A DNA stretch of 64,000 nt from Desulfitobacterium_A nosdiversum (GCF_049860565.1 NZ_CP172056.1:3968001-4032000); one strand, 5' to 3'; positions 50,305 through 59,113 are shown, numbered from the stretch's first letter. Notes: a model not told the origin generated them from the letters alone. A program made the numbers and translations.

Positions 50305-51444
50305 ATGAAATTTGAACTTACAGAAGACCAACGGTTGATTAAATTGATGGTTAGAGAGTTTGCGGAAACAGCAGTCGCACCAATGGCTGCAGAAAATGAC
50401 AGACAACATCGGTTTCCTGAAGAACTGCTTCCCAAGTTAGCAGAACTCAACTTGTTGGGCGTTCCTTTCCCTGAAGAGTTTGGCGGAGCAGGGGCCGATA
50501 ATGTCAGTTACGCTATTGTGATCGAAGAGCTGTCACGAGTTGACGCAAGTGTCGGAGTTATCGTCTCTGCCCATACTTCCCTTGGAACTTGGCCGATTTA
50601 CCAATTCGGTTCGCAAGAGCAAAAGGATAAATATCTCCGCAAGCTACTCACAGGTGAAATGCTCGGCGCCTTTGCCTTGACTGAACCCGGTGCCGGTACC
50701 GATGCTGCAGCCGGCAGAACGACCGCAGTTCTAGAAGGCAACGAGTGGGTGCTTAACGGTTCAAAAATCTTTATTACCAATGGCGGCTATGCAGACGTCT
50801 ATGTTGTAACGGCCATGACCGATTCCAGCAAGGGTACCAAAGGAATCAGCGCTTTTCTTGTGGACAAGGACGCAGCTGGTTTCTCTGTTGGCGAGAAGGA
50901 ACACAAAATGGGGATTAAAGCCTCCAGTACGACTCCTCTCTACTTCAGCAACTGCCGCATTCCTCAAGAAAATCTTTTAGGCAAACCTGGCGAAGGCTTT
51001 AAGATTGCGATGCAAACCTTAGACGGCGGAAGAATCGGGATTGCAGCCCAAGCCCTGGGAATTGCTCAAGGGGCATTTGAAGCCGCCATCAATTACTCTA
51101 AGGAACGGGTCCAGTTTGGCAAACCCATCTCTGCCCAACAAGCCATTCAGTGGATGATTGCCGATATGGCGGTTGAAATTGATGCTGCCCGTTTACTGGT
51201 TTATCGGGCAGCCTGGAATAAGGATAACGGACTTCCGTACAGCAAGGAAGCCGCTATGGCCAAAGTTTTTGCCGCTGAAACCTCGAGCAGAGTTGCTTCT
51301 CGGGCGATTCAAATCCACGGCGGTTATGGATATACCGAAAATTATCCTGTGGAACGCGCCTATCGGGATGCTAAAATTACGGAACTTTATGAAGGAACCT
51401 CAGAGGTTCAGCGTATGGTCATTGCGGGCAATATGCTTCGCTGA
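50305..51444 (+). CDS. Short-chain acyl-CoA dehydrogenase (butyryl-CoA type)
   Basis: 379 residues, standard length. FAD site FALTEPGAGTDAAAGRTTAV near residue 125, and catalytic Glu E367 in LYEGTSEVQRMVIAG at the position used by short-chain enzymes. It interconverts butyryl-CoA and crotonyl-CoA with the EtfBA encoded next. It differs in type from the CaiA-like enzyme at 35028, so the two clusters handle different substrates. Confidence 0.95.
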   Translation: MKFELTEDQRLIKLMVREFAETAVAPMAAENDRQHRFPEELLPKLAELNLLGVPFPEEFGGAGADNVSYAIVIEELSRVDASVGVIVSAHTSLGTWPIYQFGSQEQKDKYLRKLLTGEMLGAFALTEPGAGTDAAAGRTTAVLEGNEWVLNGSKIFITNGGYADVYVVTAMTDSSKGTKGISAFLVDKDAAGFSVGEKEHKMGIKASSTTPLYFSNCRIPQENLLGKPGEGFKIAMQTLDGGRIGIAAQALGIAQGAFEAAINYSKERVQFGKPISAQQAIQWMIADMAVEIDAARLLVYRAAWNKDNGLPYSKEAAMAKVFAAETSSRVASRAIQIHGGYGYTENYPVERAYRDAKITELYEGTSEVQRMVIAGNMLR

Positions 51445-51491
51445 TTCCTCCTGCAAAAGGGGCAACGCATTGATGATGAAAGGGGATAACC

Positions 51492-52265
51492 ATGAGAGTT
51501 ATTACATGCTATAAGTGGGTTCTCGATGAAGCCGACCTAAAAATAGATTCGAAATCTCGGGCTCTGATCACCGAGCGGGCTAAAAGCAAAATCAGTGAAT
51601 ATGACCGAAACGCGATTGAATGCGGAGTTCAGCTTGTCGAAGCGGCAGGCGGCGAAGTTATTGCCTTAACCGCAGGAACTCAAGATGCCAAAAATTCTTT
51701 AAAAGATGCTTTATCCAGAGGACCTGCAGAGGTTATGTATGTCAACGATCCGGCTATGGCTCAGGCCGATACCTATGTAACCGCAAAAGTACTTGCTGCT
51801 GCAGTCCAACAAATCGATCCATATGACCTGATCGTTTGCGGTGAAGGATCAAGCGACGGATATTCGCAGCAAGTCGGAATTCGTTTAGCCCAGCTGTTAG
51901 GAATTCCTGTGATTACGTTTGTCAATAAGGTTGAAGTCAACGGCAATGTCCTCGTCGCTGAACGTAAGCTCGACGAAGGAATTGAAGTTGTTGAAGTAAA
52001 CCTCCCTGCTCTCGTTACCGTTTTGCCGGATGTGAATCAACCGAGAATTCCCAGCCTGAAACAAATCTTAGCCGCAGCCAAAAAGCCGGTCAAAGAAACG
52101 AACTTTCAACAGCTCGGTGTTCAAGCTCCAGATACTCAACCTAAAGTCGTCCGTAAGAGTGTTCTAGGAGCTGTTGTTGAGAGGAAACGCGTTCGTGTTG
52201 AGGGGGATCCTGAAAACGTGGCAACTCAAGCTTTAGAAATTCTCAAAAAAGAAGGCGTGATTTAA
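51492..52265 (+). CDS. etfB: Electron transfer flavoprotein beta subunit
   Basis: 257 residues. MRVITCYKWVLDEADLKIDS start and LIVCGEGSSDGYSQQVGIRL near residue 118 are EtfB/FixA signatures. AAAGGGG site before ATG 51492. Works with the EtfA encoded 13 bases downstream as electron acceptor of the acyl-CoA dehydrogenase; equivalent to FixA of the first cluster. Confidence 0.94.
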   Translation: MRVITCYKWVLDEADLKIDSKSRALITERAKSKISEYDRNAIECGVQLVEAAGGEVIALTAGTQDAKNSLKDALSRGPAEVMYVNDPAMAQADTYVTAKVLAAAVQQIDPYDLIVCGEGSSDGYSQQVGIRLAQLLGIPVITFVNKVEVNGNVLVAERKLDEGIEVVEVNLPALVTVLPDVNQPRIPSLKQILAAAKKPVKETNFQQLGVQAPDTQPKVVRKSVLGAVVERKRVRVEGDPENVATQALEILKKEGVI

Positions 52266-52278
52266 GGGAGGTAGCAAA

Positions 52279-53187
52279 ATGTCAGAGATTTGGGCCATTT
52301 CAGAAAAGACAGCAGCCTTGTTGGAACTCGTTGCTCATGCCAAAAGCCTGGCAAAAGATGAGCAGATTGTTGCTTTCGCTTTTTCTCCTGACGAGGCAGA
52401 TGCAGTTGCTGCTCACGGAGCGGATAAAGTGATTCACCTCCAAGGCGAGGGCCGCCCGGAAGCTTGGGTCGACAAGATCATCGAACTTGCCAACTCAGCT
52501 AAACCGGCAGCAATTTTATGGGGTACAAGCAAACGCGCCAAAGAAATGGCGGCAAGAGTTTCAGCTGCCTTGAATACAGGATTGATCTCAGAATGCTTCA
52601 AACTTGAACGTACTGAGGAGTTTATAGGTGAACGCTATATTTACGGCGGACTGTGCGTATCCGCGGAAGCCTCATCGAGTCAGCCCTTTATGGCTACCGT
52701 TTCCGCTAAAACCATTGAGACCTTACCTGAGGAGGCCAAAGCAAACATTGAAGTTGTAACCGGGGCCAATGAAGTTTATCGCGTCAAAGAACTTAGGCAA
52801 AGCCAAGCCAGCTCCAACTTAGGTGAAGCAGGGGTTGTCGTCTGCGTTGGCAGAGGCATCAGCAAAAAAGAAGATATTGAACTAGCCAGAAGACTGGCGA
52901 AAGCCCTGAAGGGTGAAGTCGGCTGTACCCGTCCTGTTGCGGAAGATCTGGATTGGATGCCTGAGGAGTATTATATCGGTATTTCCGGGCAAACGGTTAA
53001 GCCGAGCCTGTATTTTGGCATTGGTGTATCCGGTCAGATTCAGCACGTTTCCGGAATTCGCGATTCCAAATTAGTTATTGCCATCGAGAAAAACGAAAAT
53101 GCACCTATTCTTGAAGCGGCCGACTACATTTTACTCGGTGATTTATACGAGATATTACCTGCCTTGCTAAAAGCGCTAAGTGCCTAA
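52279..53187 (+). CDS. etfA: Electron transfer flavoprotein alpha subunit
   Basis: 302 residues with the FAD-binding C-terminus (VCVGRGISKKEDIELARRLA, YIGISGQTVKPSLYFGIGVS, IQHVSGIRDSKLVIAIEKNE). Forms the ETF heterodimer with the preceding gene; GGGAGG site upstream. Comparable with FixB at 26529-27473 but clearly divergent, so the two Fix sets are paralogous rather than a recent duplication. Confidence 0.94.
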   Translation: MSEIWAISEKTAALLELVAHAKSLAKDEQIVAFAFSPDEADAVAAHGADKVIHLQGEGRPEAWVDKIIELANSAKPAAILWGTSKRAKEMAARVSAALNTGLISECFKLERTEEFIGERYIYGGLCVSAEASSSQPFMATVSAKTIETLPEEAKANIEVVTGANEVYRVKELRQSQASSNLGEAGVVVCVGRGISKKEDIELARRLAKALKGEVGCTRPVAEDLDWMPEEYYIGISGQTVKPSLYFGIGVSGQIQHVSGIRDSKLVIAIEKNENAPILEAADYILLGDLYEILPALLKALSA

Positions 53188-53198
53188 AGGAGGATAAT

Positions 53199-54485
53199 AT
53201 GTCTGAAGAACGTTTTGATGCCATCATCGTAGGTGCAGGCCCGGCAGGAAGTACAGCTGCCTACTGTCTGGCGAAAGCAGGTTTGGAAGTTCTGCTGATT
53301 GAACGAGGCTCAACTTCGGGTGCTAAGAACATGACCGGAGGACGGCTATACGGCCATTCCCTTCAAAAAGTGATCCCTAACTTTTGGGAGGAAGCCCCTG
53401 TTGAGCGGCGGGTTAACCGTGAAATTGTCACGTTTATGACCGGCGAAAGCGCAATTTCCTTGGATGTAAAAAGCGAAAAATTCAATGACTATCCCTCCTT
53501 CACGATTCTCAGAGCCCAGTTTGATGCCTGGCTGGCGGGCAAGGCTGAGGAAGCCGGGGCTATGGTCGCAACCGGGGTTCGGGTAGATAAGCTCTTGATG
53601 GAGAACGGTAAATGCGTCGGCGTTGTCAGTGATGAAGATGAGATGTATGCCAACGTTGTCATTGCCGCGGACGGAGTTAATTCCTTAATGGTTCGCAAAG
53701 CTGGGCTGGTTGAAGAACTCAAGCCAAAACATGTAGCCACTGGAGCCAAAGCCGTCATAGAGCTTCCTCAAGCGGTGATTCAGGATCGGTTCAACTTAAG
53801 TGATGAAACCGGAGCCGCCCAGTTATTCGTTGGGGAATGTACAAAAGGGCTTCAAGGCGGAGGATTTTTATACACCAATAAAAACAGTCTATCCTTAGGA
53901 TTGGTCATCACTGTGGAACAGTTTCTCCATACGGAACACCGGATGGCCGATTTAATGGAGGACTTCAGAATGCATCCGGCAGTGCAGCCTCTTATCGAAG
54001 GCGGAAAGCTGGTTGAATATTCCGGACACCTTGTACCTGAAGGCGGACTGGGTATGATGCCTCCTCTGGTGAATGACGGTCTTTTGATCGTTGGGGATGC
54101 TGCAGGTTTGGTCTTAAACACGGGTTGGATGGTTCGAGGAATGGATTTTGCGATTGCCTCCGGGGAAGCGGCAGCTAACGCCGTCATCCAAGCCAAAAAA
54201 GCAGAGGATTATACAAAGGCCGGCCTCGCCTCCTATCAAAAGGATCTTGAAAACAGTTTTGTGCTTCAAGATTTAAAAACCTATCAAAAAGCTCCAGAAT
54301 TTATGGAAAACCCCCGTATCTTCGGTTTATATCCAGCGTTGGTTGAGGAAATGGTGATCAACCTGTTCGGGGTTCGGGGTGAACCGGCCCAACCTCTGCG
54401 CAAATCCATGCTCCGGACAATCAAACATCAAGGCAGTATGGTGGATATCGCTAAAGATGTATGGAAGGGGGTAAGGGCCCTATGA
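53199..54485 (+). CDS. fixC: FixC-like ETF-quinone oxidoreductase flavoprotein
   Basis: 428 residues. FAD fold IIVGAGPAGSTAAYCLAKAG, TGGRLYGHSLQKVIPNFWEE and LLIVGDAAGLVLNTGWMVRG as in the first FixC. It takes electrons from EtfBA, through FixX, to menaquinone (or in reverse), which would let an acyl-CoA redox step join the respiratory chain. Eleven bases after etfA with an AGGAGG site. Confidence 0.95.
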   Translation: MSEERFDAIIVGAGPAGSTAAYCLAKAGLEVLLIERGSTSGAKNMTGGRLYGHSLQKVIPNFWEEAPVERRVNREIVTFMTGESAISLDVKSEKFNDYPSFTILRAQFDAWLAGKAEEAGAMVATGVRVDKLLMENGKCVGVVSDEDEMYANVVIAADGVNSLMVRKAGLVEELKPKHVATGAKAVIELPQAVIQDRFNLSDETGAAQLFVGECTKGLQGGGFLYTNKNSLSLGLVITVEQFLHTEHRMADLMEDFRMHPAVQPLIEGGKLVEYSGHLVPEGGLGMMPPLVNDGLLIVGDAAGLVLNTGWMVRGMDFAIASGEAAANAVIQAKKAEDYTKAGLASYQKDLENSFVLQDLKTYQKAPEFMENPRIFGLYPALVEEMVINLFGVRGEPAQPLRKSMLRTIKHQGSMVDIAKDVWKGVRAL

Positions 54486-54766
54486 AAAAACGGCTTAGTA
54501 TTGAGGAACGTTTGGGTACCAACAAATTTGCCGTTGATGAGGGAAAGCCTCATATTACCCTGGACAAGGACATCTGCGCCAAATGTGAAGATAAGCCTTG
54601 TGTCAAAGCCTGCCCAGCCGGTCTATATGTTCCCGAGGATAAAGGAGTACGCTTTGATTACGCGGGCTGCTTAGAATGCGGAACCTGCCGGGTCGTCTGT
54701 TTGAAAAAAGGGCTTAAGTGGGATTACCCCAGAGGAACCTTTGGCATATCCTTCCGCTACGGATAA
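54482..54766 (+). CDS. fixX: Ferredoxin-like protein FixX
   Basis: 94 residues; ATG 54482 overlaps the fixC stop (ATGA). ICAKCEDKPCVKACPAG and GCLECGTCRVVCLKKG supply eight Cys for two [4Fe-4S] clusters, ending YPRGTFGISFRYG as in the first FixX. It completes the EtfBA-FixCX set. Confidence 0.95.
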   Translation: MKKRLSIEERLGTNKFAVDEGKPHITLDKDICAKCEDKPCVKACPAGLYVPEDKGVRFDYAGCLECGTCRVVCLKKGLKWDYPRGTFGISFRYG

Positions 54767-54847
54767 ACAAATACATTAGACGTTGCATAAGGAGTTATCC
54801 GACTTCAATAAGTACCTTTCCAAACACAAATTAAAGGAGTGTAAAAA

Positions 54848-55267
54848 ATGAAAGAGCTCGCATATGCAGATATGAATGTGGGAGACAGTGCCTCTTTATC
54901 GAAAACGGTAACAGAATCGGATATTCTGAATTTCGCCGGACTGACCATGGATTTTAACCCAGTTCATGTCAACGCAGAATATGCTAAGGACTCCATTTTT
55001 AAAGAGCGTATTGCTCATGGCATGCTCTCCGCCGGCTTTATCTCTGCGGTATTAGGTACCACACTGCCTGGCCCGAACTCTATTTATCTCGGCCAAGAAC
55101 TCAAATTTACCGCTCCAGTTAAAATTGGAGATACGGTTACAGCTACCGCAACGATCACTGAAAAGAAAGATGATAAGCGCATTTTAAAATTAAAAACCGT
55201 TGTAACGAATCAACGGGGTGAAGTTGTCGTGGACGGAAACGCAGTCATCAAAAAAATTGGACTTTAA
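54848..55267 (+). CDS. MaoC-family (R)-specific enoyl-CoA hydratase
   Basis: 139 residues with a hot-dog fold. The motif DFNPVHVNAEYA with catalytic Asp/His, then RIAHGMLSAGFISAVLGT, matches PhaJ-type hydratases that interconvert crotonyl-CoA and (R)-3-hydroxybutyryl-CoA. Own AAAGGAG site, 81 bases after fixX. Its presence points to (R)-3-hydroxybutyrate as intermediate or substrate of the operon. Confidence 0.9.
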   Translation: MKELAYADMNVGDSASLSKTVTESDILNFAGLTMDFNPVHVNAEYAKDSIFKERIAHGMLSAGFISAVLGTTLPGPNSIYLGQELKFTAPVKIGDTVTATATITEKKDDKRILKLKTVVTNQRGEVVVDGNAVIKKIGL

Positions 55268-55355
55268 CCACTTTTCACCCCTCGCCAAATATTTTGACTA
55301 TCTTCAATACTAAGAAAAGCCCCCTGAATTTGCTACTCAAAAAGCGCAGAAACCA

Positions 55356-55397
55356 CAGAGGGAGAAGGCCATATGATCTTGGCCTTCTCCCTCTGTT
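55356..55397. terminator. Strong bidirectional terminator of the acyl-CoA operon
   Basis: ACAGAGGGAGAAGGCC (55356-55371) pairs perfectly with GGCCTTCTCCCTCTGT (55382-55397), followed by TTTATTT; it also serves the convergent flavodoxin gene. Confidence 0.9.
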
Positions 55398-55407
55398 TAT
55401 TTCGTAT

Positions 55408-56223
55408 TCAGTACATAGCTTTCGAAACCTTCTTTAGATAGAAAATCGCAACAATACTTCCTATTAGCCTTGCAAATTTTATTTTTAGAAAACTCGCCTT
55501 ATTAGGGATATAGTAATTACAGTCTCTTTCAAGCCATTTATTTTTTTGCCAATATTGATAATCAACTGTATCTTGCCTTTGTGCTGATTCCTGCCAACAT
55601 TTCTGTTGGACCTTGAATACAATCAATGAATAAAGCGAGGGCTTTTGGGCTGAATTGTTTTTAACTGCCTTAAATAATACTTCAGCTGCCTTTTTAATGC
55701 TACTGCCGTATTTTGATTCCATCTCAACAGAAGCCATCAGTTCACCCGTCCTGAACTTGCTGCTCCCTACAAAGTTCGTGCCCCAAGCTGTAAATGCGTT
55801 TTTTATTGTATTTATTGTATGGTTTGATGTTCCGCCCCCTGAAGTAGTGACTATATATACAATCTTTCCTGCAAACGCCGGCCTATGGCAATTAAATGCC
55901 ATACGGTCAATCCAGTTTTTCATTATCCCATTAACATCCTCTACATAAACAGGACTTGCTGCAAGTATTCCATCAGCTTGATGTATCTTTTTCCAGATTG
56001 CAAGCAGATCATCCTTCAAAGGGCATTTTTCTTCTCCTTTGTCAAAACAAGCTCTGCATCCACAGCATGTCTTTATATCAATGCGGCTTAGGTGTATTTT
56101 TTCAACTTCCAGAGCAATATTCTCCTTATCTGCAATTGATAAAAGTTGTTTTTCAATCAGTGAAACAGCCTTGTCTGTGTTGCCATTTATTCTATAGCTG
56201 CTGACCAATGATATTATCTTCAT
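55408..56223 (-). CDS. NAD(P)H-dependent FMN reductase / flavodoxin-like protein
   Basis: 271 residues from ATG 56223 (AGAGGAGG upstream). The flavodoxin fold shows IISLVSSYRINGNTDKAV (phosphate loop), CCGCRACFDKGEEKCPLKDD (Cys-rich region that in relatives binds a [4Fe-4S] cluster) and ILAASPVYVEDVNGIMKNWI. The C-terminal 80 residues are extra and basic, with a weakly hydrophobic end. Typical iron-sulfur flavoprotein reductase of anaerobes; electron donor and acceptor unknown. Confidence 0.85.
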   Translation of the reverse strand: MKIISLVSSYRINGNTDKAVSLIEKQLLSIADKENIALEVEKIHLSRIDIKTCCGCRACFDKGEEKCPLKDDLLAIWKKIHQADGILAASPVYVEDVNGIMKNWIDRMAFNCHRPAFAGKIVYIVTTSGGGTSNHTINTIKNAFTAWGTNFVGSSKFRTGELMASVEMESKYGSSIKKAAEVLFKAVKNNSAQKPSLYSLIVFKVQQKCWQESAQRQDTVDYQYWQKNKWLERDCNYYIPNKASFLKIKFARLIGSIVAIFYLKKVSKAMY

Positions 56224-56347
56224 TATTACCTCCTCTTTGAAACAGACCCGCCTCAACAACATTCTCTTTTCCAAGTGTCGGCAATACGCTGCTATGTGAA
56301 GGGGCAACCCGTGATGCCAGAAGTACGAATTTACTTAACCTTGGACC

Positions 56348-56791
56348 TTACTCAAATAGAGAGTCGAACTCCTCTTCAGTGTACACCACAACACCATTAG
56401 CCGCTAATAATCCTGCAGTAAAACCATTTCCGTCTCTTGTGGTTCTAGTGAATGTCCCGTCATATACTTTGCCATATCCACAGGATGGACTCTTTGATTT
56501 CAAAATGGCTACTGTAATTCCGATCGTCTTAGCAATTTCTAAGGTCTTTTGTGCTCCGTCCTCAAAAAATGTGGTGAGATCTTTGCCCTCTTTGCTCACA
56601 ACTCTTGCATTTCCATCCCCATCCTCAACAATCTCACAACTATCTCTCGGTACTGCTAAACCCCCAAGTAATTCGGGACATATCGCAATAGCCTCTCCGC
56701 TCCGAACTAATTCTTCAACACCAATGACTCTTGTGTTTTGGCCGTCGTATCTACAATTTATGCCCACCAAACAAGCGCTAACCAAATACAT
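56348..56791 (-). CDS. DUF523 family protein
   Basis: 147 residues. MYLVSACLVGINCRYDGQ, AICPELLGGLAVPRDSCEIV and AILKSKSPSCGYGKVYDGTF are the DUF523 signatures with conserved Cys (C7, C13, C38, C49, C103-like). The Cys pattern suggests a metal or FeS site; the function of the family is not established here. Soluble, monocistronic, 120 bases after the flavodoxin gene on the same strand. Confidence 0.88.
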   Translation of the reverse strand: MYLVSACLVGINCRYDGQNTRVIGVEELVRSGEAIAICPELLGGLAVPRDSCEIVEDGDGNARVVSKEGKDLTTFFEDGAQKTLEIAKTIGITVAILKSKSPSCGYGKVYDGTFTRTTRDGNGFTAGLLAANGVVVYTEEEFDSLFE

Positions 56792-56852
56792 CCTTTCTCC
56801 CCCTAACTCTCAAAAATTCGCCAAACGAATCCAAAAACCTCAATGTTTTTCT

Positions 56853-56985
56853 CCGGCATGCCCTTTCACATCACGTCAAGCAGGTTCCCGCCGCGCCATA
56901 ACACATTCATCTATTCTAAGTTGCGGGGACCTGCTGTTATCCGATGCCGGACATCCCCTGATCCAGAGGCCGCCATGGACGGCGG
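56853..56985. repeat. Nested GC-rich inverted repeats plus AYGGAY-loop hairpin
   Basis: Outer arms CCGGCAT (56853-56859) and ATGCCGG (56944-56950) enclose AGCAGGTTCCCGC (56879-56891) and GCGGGGACCTGCT (56923-56935; one mismatch). Right after comes CCGCC-ATGGAC-GGCGG (56970-56985). No gene fits this stretch (56792-57100). It may be a structured RNA or the end of a small palindromic mobile element. Confidence 0.55.
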
Positions 56986-57100
56986 GACCTTGAGCTCCGT
57001 CCCATTTAGTACGCTATATAAGAACAATGTGCACTAATAAATCAACTGTACATTATGCTCATAATCCATATGATATCGAGAGCGTTATTGCAAGAAACAC

Positions 57101-57160
57101 TTGACAAACAACTCAAAGCACAGTAATCTTTCCACTATAGTGAATATAATTTACTATAGT
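57101..57160 (+). promoter_or_regulatory. Promoter with two ACTATAGT operators
   Basis: TTGACA (57101-57106), 17 bases, TAATCT (57124-57129), followed by two copies of the palindrome ACTATAGT (57134-57141 and 57153-57160), 19 bases apart. The copies sit where a repressor would block the promoter of the XRE-family gene. Confidence 0.7.
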
Positions 57161-57175
57161 ATTTTTGAGGTGCGT

Positions 57176-57724
57176 ATGATTTCAGCAAGCGAAACTATTA
57201 GTAGAAATATAAAAAGAATTCGGCAAGAAAGAAATCTTACATTAGATGATTTAGCTATATTAACTGGTGTCAGCAAGAGTATGCTGAGTGAAATTGAACG
57301 TTGCACAAAAAGTCCCACAATATCTGTGCTTGAAAAAGTATGTGATGGGATTAATGTTCCACTCGCTCAACTTACGCATACCGAAACGCCTCAAGTATCT
57401 ATTTCTACAAATGATACCGTTAAACATTATTCTGCATGGGATGGATTTGAATTATTTGTTTTATTTGAATTCGACCCTAATAAAAAGTTTGAAATATTTC
57501 GTCATGTAATTGCTCCCCATTCTGAACGTGTGTCCGAGTGCCATGAATCAGGTATCAGGGAATATATTATCTGTACAAAGGGCGTTTTTAGTGTACAAGT
57601 TGAAGACAAAACGTTCCATTTGCAAGAAGGTGAAGCAATACAGTTTCTTGCAAATTGCAAACATAAATATTTGAACTCAACAAGCCAAGATGTAAATATT
57701 GTTATGCTTCTATATCATGAATAG
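57176..57724 (+). CDS. XRE-family regulator with cupin domain
   Basis: 182 residues from ATG 57176 (GAGG six bases upstream); the longer frame starts inside the promoter. Residues 5-60 form the helix-turn-helix (NLTLDDLAILTGVSKSMLSE) and residues 100-180 a cupin sensory domain (REYIICTKGVFSVQVEDK, LQEGEAIQFLANCKHKY). It likely represses its own operon through ACTATAGT. The stop overlaps the start of the YczE-like gene, so that membrane protein is its likely target or partner. Confidence 0.9.
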   Translation: MISASETISRNIKRIRQERNLTLDDLAILTGVSKSMLSEIERCTKSPTISVLEKVCDGINVPLAQLTHTETPQVSISTNDTVKHYSAWDGFELFVLFEFDPNKKFEIFRHVIAPHSERVSECHESGIREYIICTKGVFSVQVEDKTFHLQEGEAIQFLANCKHKYLNSTSQDVNIVMLLYHE

Positions 57725-58379
57725 AAAGGGGTATTCCACTATAAATAACTATGTGAAAAGAACAATTAGGTTGATATTTGGACTTTTTTTATATGCACTC
57801 GGCTCTTTTTTAAGCATACAGGCTAACATAGGCTTAGCCCCTTGGGAAGCATTCAGTATGGGGGGTTCTTATCTGACCCATATATCGTATGGCAATATCG
57901 TTGTCATTTCTGGCTTTGTTATCATTGCAATTGATTTTGCGTTTAAAGAAAAAATTGGATTTGGTACAATTCTCAACGCTATACTGATAGGAAAGTTTGT
58001 GGATTTGATTCAATTTGCCAATATTGTTCCCTTGATGTCCAATTTTTGGCTTGGCATACTAATGCTCCTGTTAGGACAAGTTGTTATCTGCGTTGGAAGC
58101 TATTTTTATATTGGTGCATCCCTCGGTTGTGGACCCCGTGATGCACTCATGGTTGCACTTGGAAAGCGTATGCCAAAAGTACCCATAGGAGCAATACGAG
58201 GTTTAATAGAAGGTACCGTTCTTATTATTGGATGGCTGTTAGGTGCTAAGGTTGGCATGGGCACAGTAATATCTGTATTTGGTATTGGACTTATTTTGCA
58301 ATTCACTTTTAATTTACTACGCTTTGATGTAAAAAATATTAAGCATGAGAGTGTAGCTGATACAGTAAAAGCAATGTAA
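57717..58379 (+). CDS. YczE-like (YitT-related) membrane protein
   Basis: 220 residues from ATG 57717, overlapping the regulator stop by eight bases. Five or six membrane helices and the motif LAPWEAFSMGGSYLT are typical of the YczE family, as is ASLGCGPRDALMVALGKRMP. Family function is poorly known; in bacilli YczE affects secondary-metabolite export or processing. Translation coupled to the XRE/cupin gene. Confidence 0.85.
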   Translation: MNRKGYSTINNYVKRTIRLIFGLFLYALGSFLSIQANIGLAPWEAFSMGGSYLTHISYGNIVVISGFVIIAIDFAFKEKIGFGTILNAILIGKFVDLIQFANIVPLMSNFWLGILMLLLGQVVICVGSYFYIGASLGCGPRDALMVALGKRMPKVPIGAIRGLIEGTVLIIGWLLGAKVGMGTVISVFGIGLILQFTFNLLRFDVKNIKHESVADTVKAM

Positions 58380-58435
58380 TCGAAGCGAAAATAGTTGTTT
58401 GGCATTATGCTACAAGAGCGCACTATCAATCACAT

Positions 58436-58651
58436 ACCGTAATCCGCGCATGGACGCGCGGCTCTTACGTACGGTTTCGGATAACGGTTGGGATTCTCGA
58501 CGTCCCCCCGCCTTAGATACCTCTTATCTTAGGCGGGGGGATGTGGTGCCTGAGCCTTCCTCAAATTCTACTTCTGGCACCCTTGCGGGAATCCTCGTGT
58601 TATATGACGTTTTCTGCCTCACAGAGCCAGAGCGCGCCACGGACGGCGCGC
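58436..58651. repeat. Chain of GC-rich hairpins, gene-free
   Basis: Four successive inverted repeats: CCGCGC-ATGGAC-GCGCGG (58444-58461) inside ACCGTA/TACGGT (58436, 58470); CCCCCCGCCTTAGATA with TATCTTAGGCGGGGGG (58504-58540); GGTGCC/GGCACC (58545-58581); and GCGCGCC-ACGGAC-GGCGCGC (58632-58651). No coding frame is convincing in 58380-58686. It could be a structured RNA or a palindromic element. Confidence 0.6.
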
Positions 58652-58686
58652 CCCTGAATACAACAACAATTCAAAGTGTATCTTCA

Positions 58687-59022
58687 CTAAACTTTGAAAT
58701 GCTCTTTTAGTTTTTCCATCCTACCGATATACTCTTCATCCGTAAAATAACCCGTTTCTTTCAAATCATTAAGAACCTTTGCAAATTTCTTATATTGTTG
58801 ATAATTTTCCTTCTTTTTGCTTTTGCTTTGATATAGTCCAATTACATCTTCAAGTTCCGTGTTAGTCAATATTTCGATATCCCGTAACTTAACCAGTCCA
58901 AAATCTTTATTATCTGTTTCAGTTTCTGGTTTATCTAACAATGGTTTAATTGCTAACTTAACAGCAAAATAAATTATTGCAAATTGAATAATTACAGATA
59001 TAAATATCGTACCTATTACCAT
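58687..59022 (-). CDS. Small single-helix membrane protein with SHOCT-like tail
   Basis: 111 residues: one N-terminal membrane helix (residues 3-27), a short acidic linker, a helical region (LTNTELEDVIGLYQSKSKKK) and a C-terminal SHOCT-like helix pair (TGYFTDEEYIGRMEKLKEHF). Good GAGGAGG site before ATG 59022. I do not recognise a specific family. Alone on its strand, between hairpin-rich stretches. Confidence 0.7.
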   Translation of the reverse strand: MVIGTIFISVIIQFAIIYFAVKLAIKPLLDKPETETDNKDFGLVKLRDIEILTNTELEDVIGLYQSKSKKKENYQQYKKFAKVLNDLKETGYFTDEEYIGRMEKLKEHFKV

Positions 59023-59113
59023 TTTGTACCTCCTCCGAGTATTACAAGGTTATTAGTGAAGTACTATTTATAAAATCTTTTATTGGAATACTCTCCAGCT
59101 CCTCTCGTTAAAT

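Noticed and set aside
53489..54196. Minus-strand frames of 89 and 114 codons opposite the second fixC
   Set aside because: Antisense shadows of a well-defined flavoprotein gene.
58436..58475. Possible group II intron domain V (TACGTACGGTT resembles its 3' strand)
   Set aside because: The matching 5' strand and catalytic triad bulge are not present and no intron-encoded reverse transcriptase is nearby.
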